Shown here: positions 1 through 6,644 of the stretch, in pieces | Layout: each line of letters begins with the position of its first letter | Position numbering within the stretch: the stretch's first letter is position 1 | DNA from: Bacteroidales bacterium | GTDB lineage: Bacteria; Bacteroidota; Bacteroidia; Bacteroidales; WCHB1-69 | Assembly (NCBI GenBank): GCA_031272415.1 | Contig: JAISTU010000041.1 | Span: forward strand, 1-9,258 | Direction: 5' to 3' | DNA length: 9,258 nucleotides | Notes under the pieces: generated by a model | Seen by the model: only the letters and a program-made list of their open reading frames with translations | The model's database searches: none | Told to the model about the DNA's origin: nothing | Made by a program: the position numbers and the translations under genes

Positions 1-1
1 A

Positions 2-322
2 TATAAAGATAGTTTATATATCATCAACGCACCCCTAAAACAACTCGTTGAAACACCTTCTAATAAAGATAGCATTGCGAGATTGAAAAAAGAAATCAGC
101 CGACAACAGTCAGCATTTATAGATAGACATCCTGCTTGGATGCTGGGAGCCATGTTTGGTAGCCCTGTGGCTATATCCGGTCTTCCTACTGAAATTGAAA
201 TCAGTAAATCTACTGTTAAGACTTTCAATGCAAAAGGCAAAGTGCAAAGGAGATTTCATTATACCTATCAAAAAGTCAATGACAATCTTTATTATTTAGT
301 GACCAAAAAGGAAACTTTATAG
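2..322 (+). CDS. Hypothetical protein, C-terminal 106 residues (5' end outside window)
   Basis: The reading frame is open from the left edge (first full codon at position 2) to TAA at 320-322. An internal TTG at 83 could start a 79-residue protein, but the uninterrupted upstream frame makes a truncated longer gene more likely. The visible part starts YKDSLYIINAP, has a basic, probably helical stretch (ARLKKEISRQQ), then a hydrophobic segment (AWMLGAMFGSPVAISG). It ends in alternating polar/hydrophobic residues suggesting beta strands (RRFHYTYQKV, NLYYLVTKK). I recognise no family and assign no function. A hairpin terminator about 100 bp downstream suggests it is the last gene of its transcript. 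Confidence is moderate that it is coding. Confidence 0.6.
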   Translation, partial: YKDSLYIINAPLKQLVETPSNKDSIARLKKEISRQQSAFIDRHPAWMLGAMFGSPVAISGLPTEIEISKSTVKTFNAKGKVQRRFHYTYQKVNDNLYYLVTKKETL

Positions 323-421
323 TTGGTAAAGAATTCTAACACTTATTTAATTTCCCACAAAGGACTTTTTCTATTTGAAAAAACTTTTTTGGAAAAAGAA
401 TAAGTAAAATAAACAAATTGC

Positions 422-450
422 AAGGCTGTCATAAAAAGGCAGCCTTTTTT
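422..450 (+). terminator. Rho-independent terminator after the first gene
   Basis: AAGGCTG (422-428) pairs perfectly with CAGCCTT (440-446) across an 11-nt loop, and the T run continues to 450. It lies about 100 bp after the partial gene and about 40 bp beyond the end of the convergent methyltransferase gene. On the minus strand the hairpin is followed by a poorer U-tract (GCAATTTG), so it probably works mainly on the plus strand. Confidence 0.75.
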
Positions 451-489
451 GATTGCATTTATGTAGTTTATCTTGTGATTACTAATCAA

Positions 490-1335
490 TTATAAGTATG
501 GATTTTTTGGAAATTCATAAAAAAACCATCCTTTGTGTCGCATTTTTTGTTTCTCATTGTCAGAAGGCATTGTTTTAAACAGGACAGTGGTGATAGTCGT
601 GTAAGGAATGATATGGCAAGCAGACAAAAATTTGCGAATAAAATGCGATTTTTCCTTACAATTAACAACCGTATTGGCAGTGTTTGAATAGAAAAAAGCA
701 ATGGCAGGCAATCCCATTCCCATAGATAATTTTTCAAACTCTCTGGGCGAGCATTTATAAACATAATTACCAACAGTTTCAAACGAAAATCGATTTTTCC
801 AAAAAGAGGTGCTACGCAATGGATGTCTTTGAGTATCAATGATATTGCACAAAAACATTAAAAGCGGCATTTTTAAGAGCGGGTCAAGCGGCTCGTCTAT
901 GATAACGGCTTTTTTTGCCACACGCAACATTTCATAAACCGCAATATATGGACGTGGAAAATGATGATAAGAATCCCGACAAAAAACAAAATCAAATGAC
1001 TCTGCCTCAAAAGTCATATTTTCTGCATTTTGTTCTGCGAAATCGTTTATCAATTTTTGTTGTTTTGCGACGGATAAATAAACAGTGCAAATATCTGATG
1101 CTGTTGCAATTACATCTTTTTTTTCGAGCAAACGTGCCTCCACGCCAAAATGGTCGCCCACGGTCAGCCACTTGTCTTTTGGCTTCATAAACAACTCAAA
1201 TTTTGCATATTTTTGCTGATTTTCAGATTCAGCATCATGCATCTCTTTCAAATTTGTAAGAATTTCATTATCACTTAATTGACTTCCACTCTCATGGTGT
1301 TTTTCGTAACTTTTCTCTACATTTTGTTTTACCAT
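490..1335 (-). CDS. Class I SAM-dependent methyltransferase (Methyltransf_11-like)
   Basis: 281 residues with ATG at 1335-1333. The Rossmann SAM-binding fold is readable. Motif I is WLTVGDHFGVEA (56-67), a degenerate form of the glycine-rich loop. The acidic residue that normally binds the ribose follows beta-2 in ASDI (D81). The post-motif strand is FDFVFCRDSYHHFPRP (114-129), and AVIIDEPLDPL (143-153) follows. Residues 1-50 are polar and charged, and residues from about 155 form a variable C-terminal lid likely to set specificity. The FCRDSYHHFPRP and YEMLRVAKKAV segments resemble methyltransferases I associate with Bacteroidota surface-polysaccharide loci, but no glycan genes are adjacent, so the substrate is unknown. 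There is no SD before the ATG. The nearest promoter-like sequence is at 1646-1669, which would give a leader of about 300 nt. Confidence 0.85.
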   Translation of the reverse strand: MVKQNVEKSYEKHHESGSQLSDNEILTNLKEMHDAESENQQKYAKFELFMKPKDKWLTVGDHFGVEARLLEKKDVIATASDICTVYLSVAKQQKLINDFAEQNAENMTFEAESFDFVFCRDSYHHFPRPYIAVYEMLRVAKKAVIIDEPLDPLLKMPLLMFLCNIIDTQRHPLRSTSFWKNRFSFETVGNYVYKCSPREFEKLSMGMGLPAIAFFYSNTANTVVNCKEKSHFIRKFLSACHIIPYTTITTVLFKTMPSDNEKQKMRHKGWFFYEFPKNPYL

Positions 1336-1431
1336 TTTGTTCTATTCTTTTTTTAGAAAACTTTGTGGTTCTTTTTCTCGGTAAGCAACAAAAAAAGACG
1401 TGAAAATGTTCCTAATGACTGCTTATTTTGA

Positions 1432-1550
1432 GTGTTGAGGTTCTGGTAAGACCTTTGCGAATAAAATAAGTACCGAACATATCACGCCCGTAGGCGGAAC
1501 TTTCGTAAACTTATTCTCATTCGCTTTTGAAATTTACCAGATTTCAACAC
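1432..1550. other. Long imperfect foldback (hairpin) in the methyltransferase leader region
   Basis: The arm at 1432-1488 is nearly the reverse complement of 1493-1550. Matched blocks run in order: GTGTTGA/TCAACAC, TCTGGTAA/TTACCAGA, GCGAAT/ATTCGC, AATAAGT/ACTTATT, and an apical CGCC-CGTA-GGCG stem-loop at 1485-1496 exactly at the centre. Weaker similarity continues outward (CTTATT at 1422-1427 against AACAAG at 1556-1561). No credible ORF covers it. It could be a structured RNA leader, a decayed foldback repeat, or both. Confidence 0.7.
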
Positions 1551-1607
1551 ACGAGAACAAGGACTAAAAAGTTCTCATTTTTAATAAAATATATTTTCCT
1601 ATTGTCA

Positions 1608-1639
1608 GTTATAAGTCCCCCTAAAAATCGGGTTATAAC
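1608..1639 (-). other. Bulged hairpin at the predicted 5' end of the methyltransferase transcript
   Basis: GTTATAA (1608-1614) pairs with TTATAAC (1633-1639), and CCC (1617-1619) pairs with GGG (1630-1632) across a GT bulge and a 10-nt loop. On the minus strand it starts 6 nt after the TATTTTTG box of the promoter at 1646-1669, so a transcript from that promoter would begin with it. It has no adjacent U-tract, so a terminator is less likely. Confidence 0.5.
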
Positions 1640-1645
1640 CGTTTG

Positions 1646-1669
1646 CAAAAATACACATTTTTTTTAATT
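1646..1669 (-). promoter_or_regulatory. Putative promoter for the methyltransferase gene
   Basis: Read on the minus strand: AATT, 10 nt (eight A then TG), then TGTATTTTTGCA. The TATTTTTG box (1653-1646) fits the Bacteroidota -7 consensus TAnnTTTG. The layout matches the promoters of serS, the desulfurase-like gene and infC. It is the least certain of the four because the implied leader is about 300 nt. Confidence 0.5.
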
Positions 1670-1714
1670 GAGAGTTGAAAATGGAGAATTTTTAGATTTT
1701 AATTTTTAATTGAC
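1666..1714 (+). repeat. Seven-unit degenerate heptanucleotide array between divergent promoters
   Basis: In strict 7-bp register the sequence reads AATTGAG, AGTTGAA, AATGGAG, AATTTTT, AGATTTT, AATTTTT, AATTGAC. The first and last units hold the AATT boxes of the minus-strand (1646-1669) and plus-strand (1708-1731) promoters. The units are degenerate, but the shared A-A-T-T core and the constant phase make a tandem origin plausible. Confidence 0.55.
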
Positions 1715-1731
1715 AAATTTGTGTATTTTTG
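1708..1731 (+). promoter_or_regulatory. Promoter of serS
   Basis: AATT at 1708-1711, 10 nt, then TGTATTTTTGTA with the TAnnTTTG box at 1724-1731. No TTTG lies about 20 nt upstream where a -33 box would be expected. Transcription would start near 1738, leaving a leader of about 17 nt before the serS ATG at 1755. The leader contains the AT-only inverted repeat ATTTTA-TT-TAAAAT (1733-1746). Confidence 0.7.
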
Positions 1732-1754
1732 TATTTTATTTAAAATTTAGGTCA

Positions 1755-3023
1755 ATGATTAGTTTGAATTTTTTGAGGGAAAACCCTGATTTTGTTATTA
1801 AACGTTTGAAAATTAAGAACTTTGATGCGGAACAATATGTAAAATCTATTGTGGCAACAGATGTCGTGCGAAGAGAAACACAAAAACAATTAGATAACAA
1901 TTATGCACAACAAAACCAAATTGCCAAACAAATTGGTACATTTTTTAAAGAAGGCAAAAAAGAGGAAGCCAATGCACTCAAAGATAAAACGGTTGCATTG
2001 AAAGCGTCCGCAAAAGAACTTGAAAATCAATTGATTAGAACAGAATCAAAAATTAATGAATTGTTGGTTTTGTTGCCCAATTTACCACATATCAGCGTAA
2101 AAGAAGGGCATTCGGCAGAAGATAACGAAATTGTTTATAATGAGGGAGATACAACAGTTGAAAAATGGATGCTCCCACACTGGGACTTGTGTAGCCAACA
2201 TCAATTGATTGATTTTGAGACAGGTTGCAAAGTAACAGGTTCCGGTTTTCCTTTTTATAGTGCAAAAGGGGCTAAATTGCAACGGGCTTTGGTTAATTTC
2301 TTTTTGGACAATGCGGTTGCAGTTGGTTATAAGGAACTGCAAGTGCCTTATATGGTTAATGCGGATTCTGCGTATGCGACCGGTCAATTGCCTGATAAAG
2401 AGGGACAAATGTACCATATTACGGCAGACCAAATGTATATGATACCGACTGCCGAAGTGCCATTGACCAACGTTTATAGAGATACTATTCTCAAAGAGAG
2501 TGATTTTCCTATAAAAATGTGTGCATATTCGGCTTGTTTTCGGCGTGAGGCAGGATCTTACGGCGCCGATGTGAGAGGCTTGAACAGATTGCATCAATTT
2601 GATAAAGTGGAAATTGTGCGTATTGAACACCCTGATAATTCCTATTTTGTGTTGGAAGAGATGAAAGAATATGTTTGTCAATTGCTCCGAAAATTGGAGT
2701 TGCCGTTTCGGGTACTTCGTTTGTGCGGAGGCGATATAAGTTTCACATCTGCACTCACTTACGATTTGGAAGTATTTGCAAAAGGACAACAGAAGTGGTT
2801 AGAAGTCAGTTCTGTATCCAATTTTGAGTCTTTTCAATCTAATCGAATGAAATTGCGGTTTAAAGGTGAAAACGGCAAACCTCAATTGGCACATACACTC
2901 AACGGTAGCGCCTTGGCTTTGCCCAGAATTGTGGCTGCTTTGTTGGAAGTACATCAAAAAGAAGACGGGAGCATTGTCATTCCGCCCGCTTTAACACCTT
3001 ATACAGGATTTGAAAAAATATAA
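1755..3023 (+). CDS. serS: Seryl-tRNA synthetase, bacterial type
   Basis: Cytosolic class II synthetase that charges tRNA-Ser (and tRNA-Sec where present) with serine. It has 422 residues, the normal family length. The N-terminal domain has a long charged coiled-coil arm (about 33-104) that grips the tRNA long variable arm. The catalytic core shows motif 1 (about 175-200, ending in the conserved proline of VPYMVN), the TAE serine-binding loop (PTAEVPLTN, 231-239), motif 2 (FRREAGSYGADVRGLNRLHQ, 262-281, then FDKVE) and motif 3 (LNGSALALPRIVAALLE, 382-398, with R391). ATG at 1755 (MISLNFLREN) is chosen because it matches the family N-terminus. A TTG at 1710 in the same frame lies inside the promoter. 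The upstream SD is weak (TTAGG at 1747-1751). The OmpA-family gene follows after 31 bp and may be cotranscribed. Confidence 0.97.
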   Translation: MISLNFLRENPDFVIKRLKIKNFDAEQYVKSIVATDVVRRETQKQLDNNYAQQNQIAKQIGTFFKEGKKEEANALKDKTVALKASAKELENQLIRTESKINELLVLLPNLPHISVKEGHSAEDNEIVYNEGDTTVEKWMLPHWDLCSQHQLIDFETGCKVTGSGFPFYSAKGAKLQRALVNFFLDNAVAVGYKELQVPYMVNADSAYATGQLPDKEGQMYHITADQMYMIPTAEVPLTNVYRDTILKESDFPIKMCAYSACFRREAGSYGADVRGLNRLHQFDKVEIVRIEHPDNSYFVLEEMKEYVCQLLRKLELPFRVLRLCGGDISFTSALTYDLEVFAKGQQKWLEVSSVSNFESFQSNRMKLRFKGENGKPQLAHTLNGSALALPRIVAALLEVHQKEDGSIVIPPALTPYTGFEKI

Positions 3024-3054
3024 TTTGTTGCATAACTCATTGATATAGAATAAA

Positions 3055-4986
3055 ATGTATAAAAAAGTATTGCTTGCTTTATTGTTATTGTCTCAAATTT
3101 CTTTATCGGCTCAATCTGCTATTAAATCTACCACCAATAACAAAGCCATTAAATATTATCAAAGGGCTCAAAAAGAGGGTAATAACAGCAATTTTGCGGG
3201 TGTTTTTGAATATGGACTTAAAGCGGTCGCAGAAGATAGCAATTTTGTGGAGGCACATTTTATGTTAGGACAAGCGTATAGTGTTCAAAGACAAAGAGAT
3301 AAGGCTTTGTATCATTATCAAAAAATTATGCAAATCAATCCCGATTTTGACTCACGAATTTACCGTTACATGGCAAACGACCTCATGGGTACCGGCTTTC
3401 CACAGCAGGCATTGGTTTGTTTTGAAGAGTATTTTCAGCGTGTTCCCAATTATGATGACCCCACTTTTCGCAAAAGATACGAACTTTGCAAGTGGAGAGC
3501 AAAGCAAATGGACGATTCCTTGCAAATTGAGTTGCATAATATGGGAGAAAATATCAATTCCGAATATGATGAATATTTGCCCGCTTTGCCTGCGGATGAG
3601 TCGGAGATTATTTTCACCGTCAAACGTCCGCGTGATGAATACACAATGGATAGGACGGCACAATTTGAGGAGGATTTTTATGTCAGCGAGCAAATAGACG
3701 GTCAATGGAGTCCCCGCAAAGCCTTAGGGACACCTATCAATTCTCATTACAATGAAGGGGCTCAATGTATTTCGCCTGATGGCAAGTATCTGATTTTCAC
3801 TTGTTGCAACAGAGACGGGGGCAAAGGCAGTTGTGATTTGTATTGGTCGAAACGGATAGGCGATAAATGGTCAAATCCGCGTAATTTTGGCGCCCCTGTC
3901 AATACAAAATATTGGGAATCTCAGCCTACATTTTCGGCAGATGGCAAAACAATTTATTTTGTTTCCAATCGCCCCGGAGGTATGGGAAAACATGACATTT
4001 GGAGTACAATCATGTTGGAAGAGGGTGAATTTAGTGAGCCTGTTAATTTGGGCGAGCCTATCAATACGGAAGGGCTTGATTTTGCGCCATTTATGCATCC
4101 GGACGGTAAAACATTGTACTTCTCGTCCGACGGTCATCAAGGTATGGGAGGCGAAGATATTTTTTATTCCAAATTAAAAGAAGACGGCACTTGGGATACA
4201 CCTATCAATATGGGCTATCCTATCAACACAATTGCTAACGATTTTAACTTGATTATCAATGCAAAAGGTGATAAAGCATTCTTTTCATCCAACAAAAAAG
4301 ATGGTTACGGAGGTTTGGATTTGTATTGGTTTGAATTGCCACAATCACTTAGACCTGAACCTGTTACGTATGCAAAAGGAAAAATTTTTGACAGTGAAGA
4401 CAATACACCTCTGCAAGCAATGTTTGAAATCATTGATTTACAGACCAATACAGTGGTCATCAAAACGACTTCAGACCCCATTACAGGTGAATTTTTGGTT
4501 TGCATCCCTACCAAAAAAATGTATGCCTTCAATGTGAGCAAAGAAAATTATCTTTTTTATTCGGAAAATTTTGAAATAACTAACGATTATTCTGATTTAC
4601 AGCCATTTATACAAGATATTGCACTCAAAAGAATACAGTTAGGTCAAAGTGTAGTTTTGAAAAATATTTTCTTCGATACCGACCAATCGACTCTAAAACC
4701 AGAATCTGCCACCGAATTGCAAAAATTAACCGACATGATGAGCAAAAATAAAAATATTAAAATTGAAATCAGTGGTCATACCGACAATACAGGTAGTCGT
4801 GAACACAATTTATCTTTGTCTCAAAATCGTGCCAAAGCAGTTTTTGAATACCTTAAAAATCAAGGTATTAGCGAAGACCGCATGTCCTACAAAGGCTATG
4901 CCTACGACCGTCCCATTGCCGACAACGACTCCGAAAAAGGAAGAGCATTAAACCGCCGTACCGAATTTGCGATTACAGGATTTTAA
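3055..4986 (+). CDS. PorE-like TPR / beta-propeller / OmpA-domain envelope protein
   Basis: 643 residues. A signal peptide (MYKKVLLALLLLSQISLSA, cut near 19-20) has no lipobox cysteine, so export by signal peptidase I is likely. TPR-like helices span about 28-150. Five PD40 propeller repeats follow (about 170-430), with signatures SPDGKYLIF, SADGKTIYFVSNRPGG, HPDGKTLYFSSDG and GDKAFFSSNKKDG. A carboxypeptidase-regulatory-like beta domain lies at about 440-525. The C-terminal OmpA domain (about 535-643) has FFDTDQSTLKPES, GHTDNTGSREHNLSLSQNRA and a terminal NRRTEF. D577 and R592 match the pair that binds the diaminopimelate of peptidoglycan in OmpA. This domain order is that of PorE, the T9SS component of Porphyromonas gingivalis, but paralogues with other roles exist, so I give no symbol. 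It would anchor an outer-membrane complex to peptidoglycan. It sits 31 bp after serS and is immediately followed by a tandem repeat. Confidence 0.9.
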   Translation: MYKKVLLALLLLSQISLSAQSAIKSTTNNKAIKYYQRAQKEGNNSNFAGVFEYGLKAVAEDSNFVEAHFMLGQAYSVQRQRDKALYHYQKIMQINPDFDSRIYRYMANDLMGTGFPQQALVCFEEYFQRVPNYDDPTFRKRYELCKWRAKQMDDSLQIELHNMGENINSEYDEYLPALPADESEIIFTVKRPRDEYTMDRTAQFEEDFYVSEQIDGQWSPRKALGTPINSHYNEGAQCISPDGKYLIFTCCNRDGGKGSCDLYWSKRIGDKWSNPRNFGAPVNTKYWESQPTFSADGKTIYFVSNRPGGMGKHDIWSTIMLEEGEFSEPVNLGEPINTEGLDFAPFMHPDGKTLYFSSDGHQGMGGEDIFYSKLKEDGTWDTPINMGYPINTIANDFNLIINAKGDKAFFSSNKKDGYGGLDLYWFELPQSLRPEPVTYAKGKIFDSEDNTPLQAMFEIIDLQTNTVVIKTTSDPITGEFLVCIPTKKMYAFNVSKENYLFYSENFEITNDYSDLQPFIQDIALKRIQLGQSVVLKNIFFDTDQSTLKPESATELQKLTDMMSKNKNIKIEISGHTDNTGSREHNLSLSQNRAKAVFEYLKNQGISEDRMSYKGYAYDRPIADNDSEKGRALNRRTEFAITGF

Positions 4987-4990
4987 ATTA

Positions 4991-5102
4991 GAGTGTAGAG
5001 TGTAGAGTGTAGGGTGTAGAGTGTAGAGTGTAGAGTGTAGAGTGTAGAGTGGAGAGTGGAGAGTGGAGAGTGGAGAGTGGAGATTTACGATTTTAGATTT
5101 TT
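4991..5102 (+). repeat. 16-unit tandem heptanucleotide array
   Basis: It begins 4 nt after the TAA stop of the OmpA-family gene. In unbroken 7-bp register there are eight GAGTGTA units (4991-5046, the fourth being GGGTGTA), five GAGTGGA units (5047-5081), and three degenerate units GATTTAC, GATTTTA, GATTTTT (5082-5102). The blocks of identical units suggest recent slippage growth from two founder variants. A seven-codon-period ORF on the opposite strand is a by-product of the repeat. The short direct units without spacers rule out a CRISPR array. Confidence 0.95.
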
Positions 5103-5165
5103 CTATTTTTTTTTGCATTTTGGGATAAAAATGTTCTAAAATTGGAGAAAAATAATACATAAAAC

Positions 5166-5226
5166 TTTGATAGTCAAATATATAGATATAGTTCGTGACG
5201 TATATCCCTTGGATATTCTATTTTTG
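5166..5226. other. Cluster of short inverted repeats with a TAnnTTTG box
   Basis: Within 61 bp there are TTTGA-TAG-TCAAA (5166-5178), GATATA (5185-5190) facing TATATC (5201-5206), CGT-G-ACG (5194-5200), and ATATCC-CTT-GGATAT (5202-5216). The last is followed by TATTTTTG (5219-5226). It may be an operator, an AT-rich terminator for the upstream OmpA-family gene, or a second promoter for the desulfurase-like gene. The arms are short, so chance is possible. Confidence 0.3.
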
Positions 5227-5235
5227 TAAAATCTC

Positions 5236-5269
5236 TTCACTCTACACTCTGAAAAAACTCTGCACTCTA
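5236..5269 (-). repeat. Inverted copies of the GAGTGTA heptad repeat
   Basis: TTCACTCTACACTCT (5236-5250) and ACTCTGCACTCTA (5257-5269) are reverse-complement copies of the array at 4991-5081. The first matches two consecutive units exactly over at least 13 bp, and the second has one mismatch. About 150 bp lies between the opposed arrays, so they could pair in single-stranded DNA or in read-through RNA. Confidence 0.8.
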
Positions 5270-5291
5270 AAAAAAAGGTTTTTTTATTTTT

Positions 5292-5315
5292 AATTGAAGA
5301 ATTTGTGTATCTTTG
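5292..5315 (+). promoter_or_regulatory. Promoter of the cysteine desulfurase-like gene
   Basis: AATT at 5292-5295, 10 nt, then TGTATCTTTGTA with TATCTTTG (TAnnTTTG) at 5308-5315. The arrangement matches the serS promoter nearly base for base. The predicted start of transcription near 5322 leaves a leader of about 24 nt with no SD before ATG 5346. Confidence 0.7.
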
Positions 5316-5345
5316 TAGGAAAGTAAAAAAAAGTTTCACAAAAAT

Positions 5346-6503
5346 ATGATATATCTTGATAATTCGGCAACTACATTTCCCAAACCGGAAGTAGTTTATG
5401 ATTTTATGAATGATTTTTACCGAAATAAAGGAGTTAATCCCGGACGTTCAGGTAATGATGCCGCCATTGAAGCAGGCGAGGTTATCACTAACACACGCCG
5501 TTTGCTGACAAAAATGTTCAATGGAGGTGAAGATTATAATCGATTGACATTCAGTCATAATGCAACAGATTCTTTGAATATGATTATTCAGGGATTGGCG
5601 CAGTCGGGCGGACATGTAATTACCACCATGTTGGAACATAATTCTGTATTACGACCTTTGTATTACCTTCAAAGTCAAGGGATTATAGAAGTAACTTATT
5701 TGCCTTTTGATGCCCAAGGATATGTAAATCCTGACGATTTAAAAAATGCGATTACACCCAAAACAAAATTTGCTATCTGTACGCATTCTTCTAATGTGAT
5801 AGGAACCGTGCAGCCGATTGCTCAATTTGGGCAAATTTGCAAAGAAAGAGGCATTATTTTTGTCGTTGACGGCTCGCAAGGTGCGGGTGCGGTAGATGTT
5901 GATATGATTTCGCAAAATATTGATATTTACATATTTACAGGTCATAAATGCCTCATGGGTCCCACCGGTACAGGAGGCTCTTATGTACGTGAAGGTGTTG
6001 AAGTCCCTCTGACACGCTTTGGCGGTACAGGTGTTCGCTCGGCAGCAAAAGAACATCCTACCGATTATCCTTACCATCTGGAGGCTGGCACGCCTAACAT
6101 GCTCGGCATTGCAGGGCTGTATGCAGGTATTAAATGGCTCAATGAAAAAGGAATACAAAATATTCATTCACAAGAGATTAGCCTTTGGGATAAACTCCGA
6201 ATCGGATTACAAAGCATTCCCCGTGTTATTACTTATTGCGCCGACAGCGTAGAAAATCAAAATCCTGTTTTGAGTTTTAATATCGAAGGCATGGAGGCAG
6301 CAGATGTGGGTATGATGTTGGATGTGGATTACGATATTACGTGCCGTACAGGGCTACAATGCGCCCCCAAAGTTCACCAATGGCTCGGAACGGAGAAAAT
6401 ACATGGTACTGTACGATTTAGTATTGGGGCTTTTAATACTGAAAATGAAATCAATACGGCTATTGAGGCTGTGCGAGAAATCGCTGCAATAAAAATGAAA
6501 TAA
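5346..6503 (+). CDS. Cysteine desulfurase-like aminotransferase class V, PLP-dependent
   Basis: 385 residues, fold-type I PLP enzyme. The N-terminus MIYLDNSATTFPKP is the family opening and supports this ATG. PLP contacts are readable: H98 in LEHNS (ring stacking), N150, D175 in VVDGSQGAG (pyridine nitrogen), Q178, and the Schiff-base lysine K201 in FTGHKCLMGPTGTGG. Near the C-terminus TCRTGLQCAPKVHQWLGT carries C339, in the place of the catalytic persulfide cysteine of SufS/CsdA-like (group II) desulfurases. The RTGLxCAP motif and overall length best fit the subfamily named for E. faecalis EF2568 (TIGR01977), whose physiological role is not settled. It probably takes sulfur from cysteine, releasing alanine, but selenocysteine lyase or another C-S lyase role is possible. 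No suf, isc or tRNA-thiolation gene is adjacent. It has its own promoter and a strong downstream hairpin, so it is probably monocistronic. Confidence 0.88.
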   Translation: MIYLDNSATTFPKPEVVYDFMNDFYRNKGVNPGRSGNDAAIEAGEVITNTRRLLTKMFNGGEDYNRLTFSHNATDSLNMIIQGLAQSGGHVITTMLEHNSVLRPLYYLQSQGIIEVTYLPFDAQGYVNPDDLKNAITPKTKFAICTHSSNVIGTVQPIAQFGQICKERGIIFVVDGSQGAGAVDVDMISQNIDIYIFTGHKCLMGPTGTGGSYVREGVEVPLTRFGGTGVRSAAKEHPTDYPYHLEAGTPNMLGIAGLYAGIKWLNEKGIQNIHSQEISLWDKLRIGLQSIPRVITYCADSVENQNPVLSFNIEGMEAADVGMMLDVDYDITCRTGLQCAPKVHQWLGTEKIHGTVRFSIGAFNTENEINTAIEAVREIAAIKMK

Positions 6504-6569
6504 TAGCAATTTGTATTTTTTTGTATATTTACCTTATTCATATAAAAAAAATACTCGTTTCTTAATAAC

Positions 6570-6598
6570 AAATACACCGCCCAAAGGGCGGTGTATTT
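6570..6598. terminator. Bidirectional intrinsic terminator between convergent genes
   Basis: AAATACACCGCCC (6570-6582) pairs perfectly over 13 bp with GGGCGGTGTATTT (6586-6598), leaving only AAA as the formal loop. T-rich sequence follows on both strands (TATTTAGTTGATTTTC on plus, TATTTGTTATT on minus). It lies 66 bp after the desulfurase-like gene and 46 bp after rplT, so it can end both transcripts. Confidence 0.85.
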
Positions 6599-6644
6599 AG
6601 TTGATTTTCAAAACAAAAATTAAACTCTGCAATGTAAATTTGGC

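Noticed and set aside
365..398. CTTTTTC / GAAAAAG inverted repeat after the first gene
   Set aside because: It is low-complexity A/T pairing with a 20-nt loop; the GC-containing hairpin at 422-446 explains termination better.
915..1190. 91-codon plus-strand ORF inside the methyltransferase gene
   Set aside because: It is antisense to conserved methyltransferase motifs and has no independent support.
1412..1480. 22-codon minus-strand ORF (MFGTYFIRKG...) in the methyltransferase leader
   Set aside because: It lies inside one arm of the foldback, has no SD, and resembles no known leader peptide; it could be chance.
1710..1754. 15-codon N-terminal extension of serS from a TTG at 1710
   Set aside because: It overlaps the promoter, and the protein from ATG 1755 (MISLNFLREN) already matches the family N-terminus.
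2082..2789. 235-codon ORF antisense to serS
   Set aside because: It lies wholly within the unmistakable serS gene and shows no recognisable protein features; it is a frame shadow.
4991..5102. CRISPR array
   Set aside because: The units are 7 bp, directly abutting, with no spacers and no cas genes nearby.
4948..5160. Minus-strand ORF encoding a seven-residue repeat (TLHSPLS-like)
   Set aside because: The protein repeat is an automatic result of the 7-bp DNA period (three units give seven codons), and the ORF overlaps the OmpA-family C-terminus.
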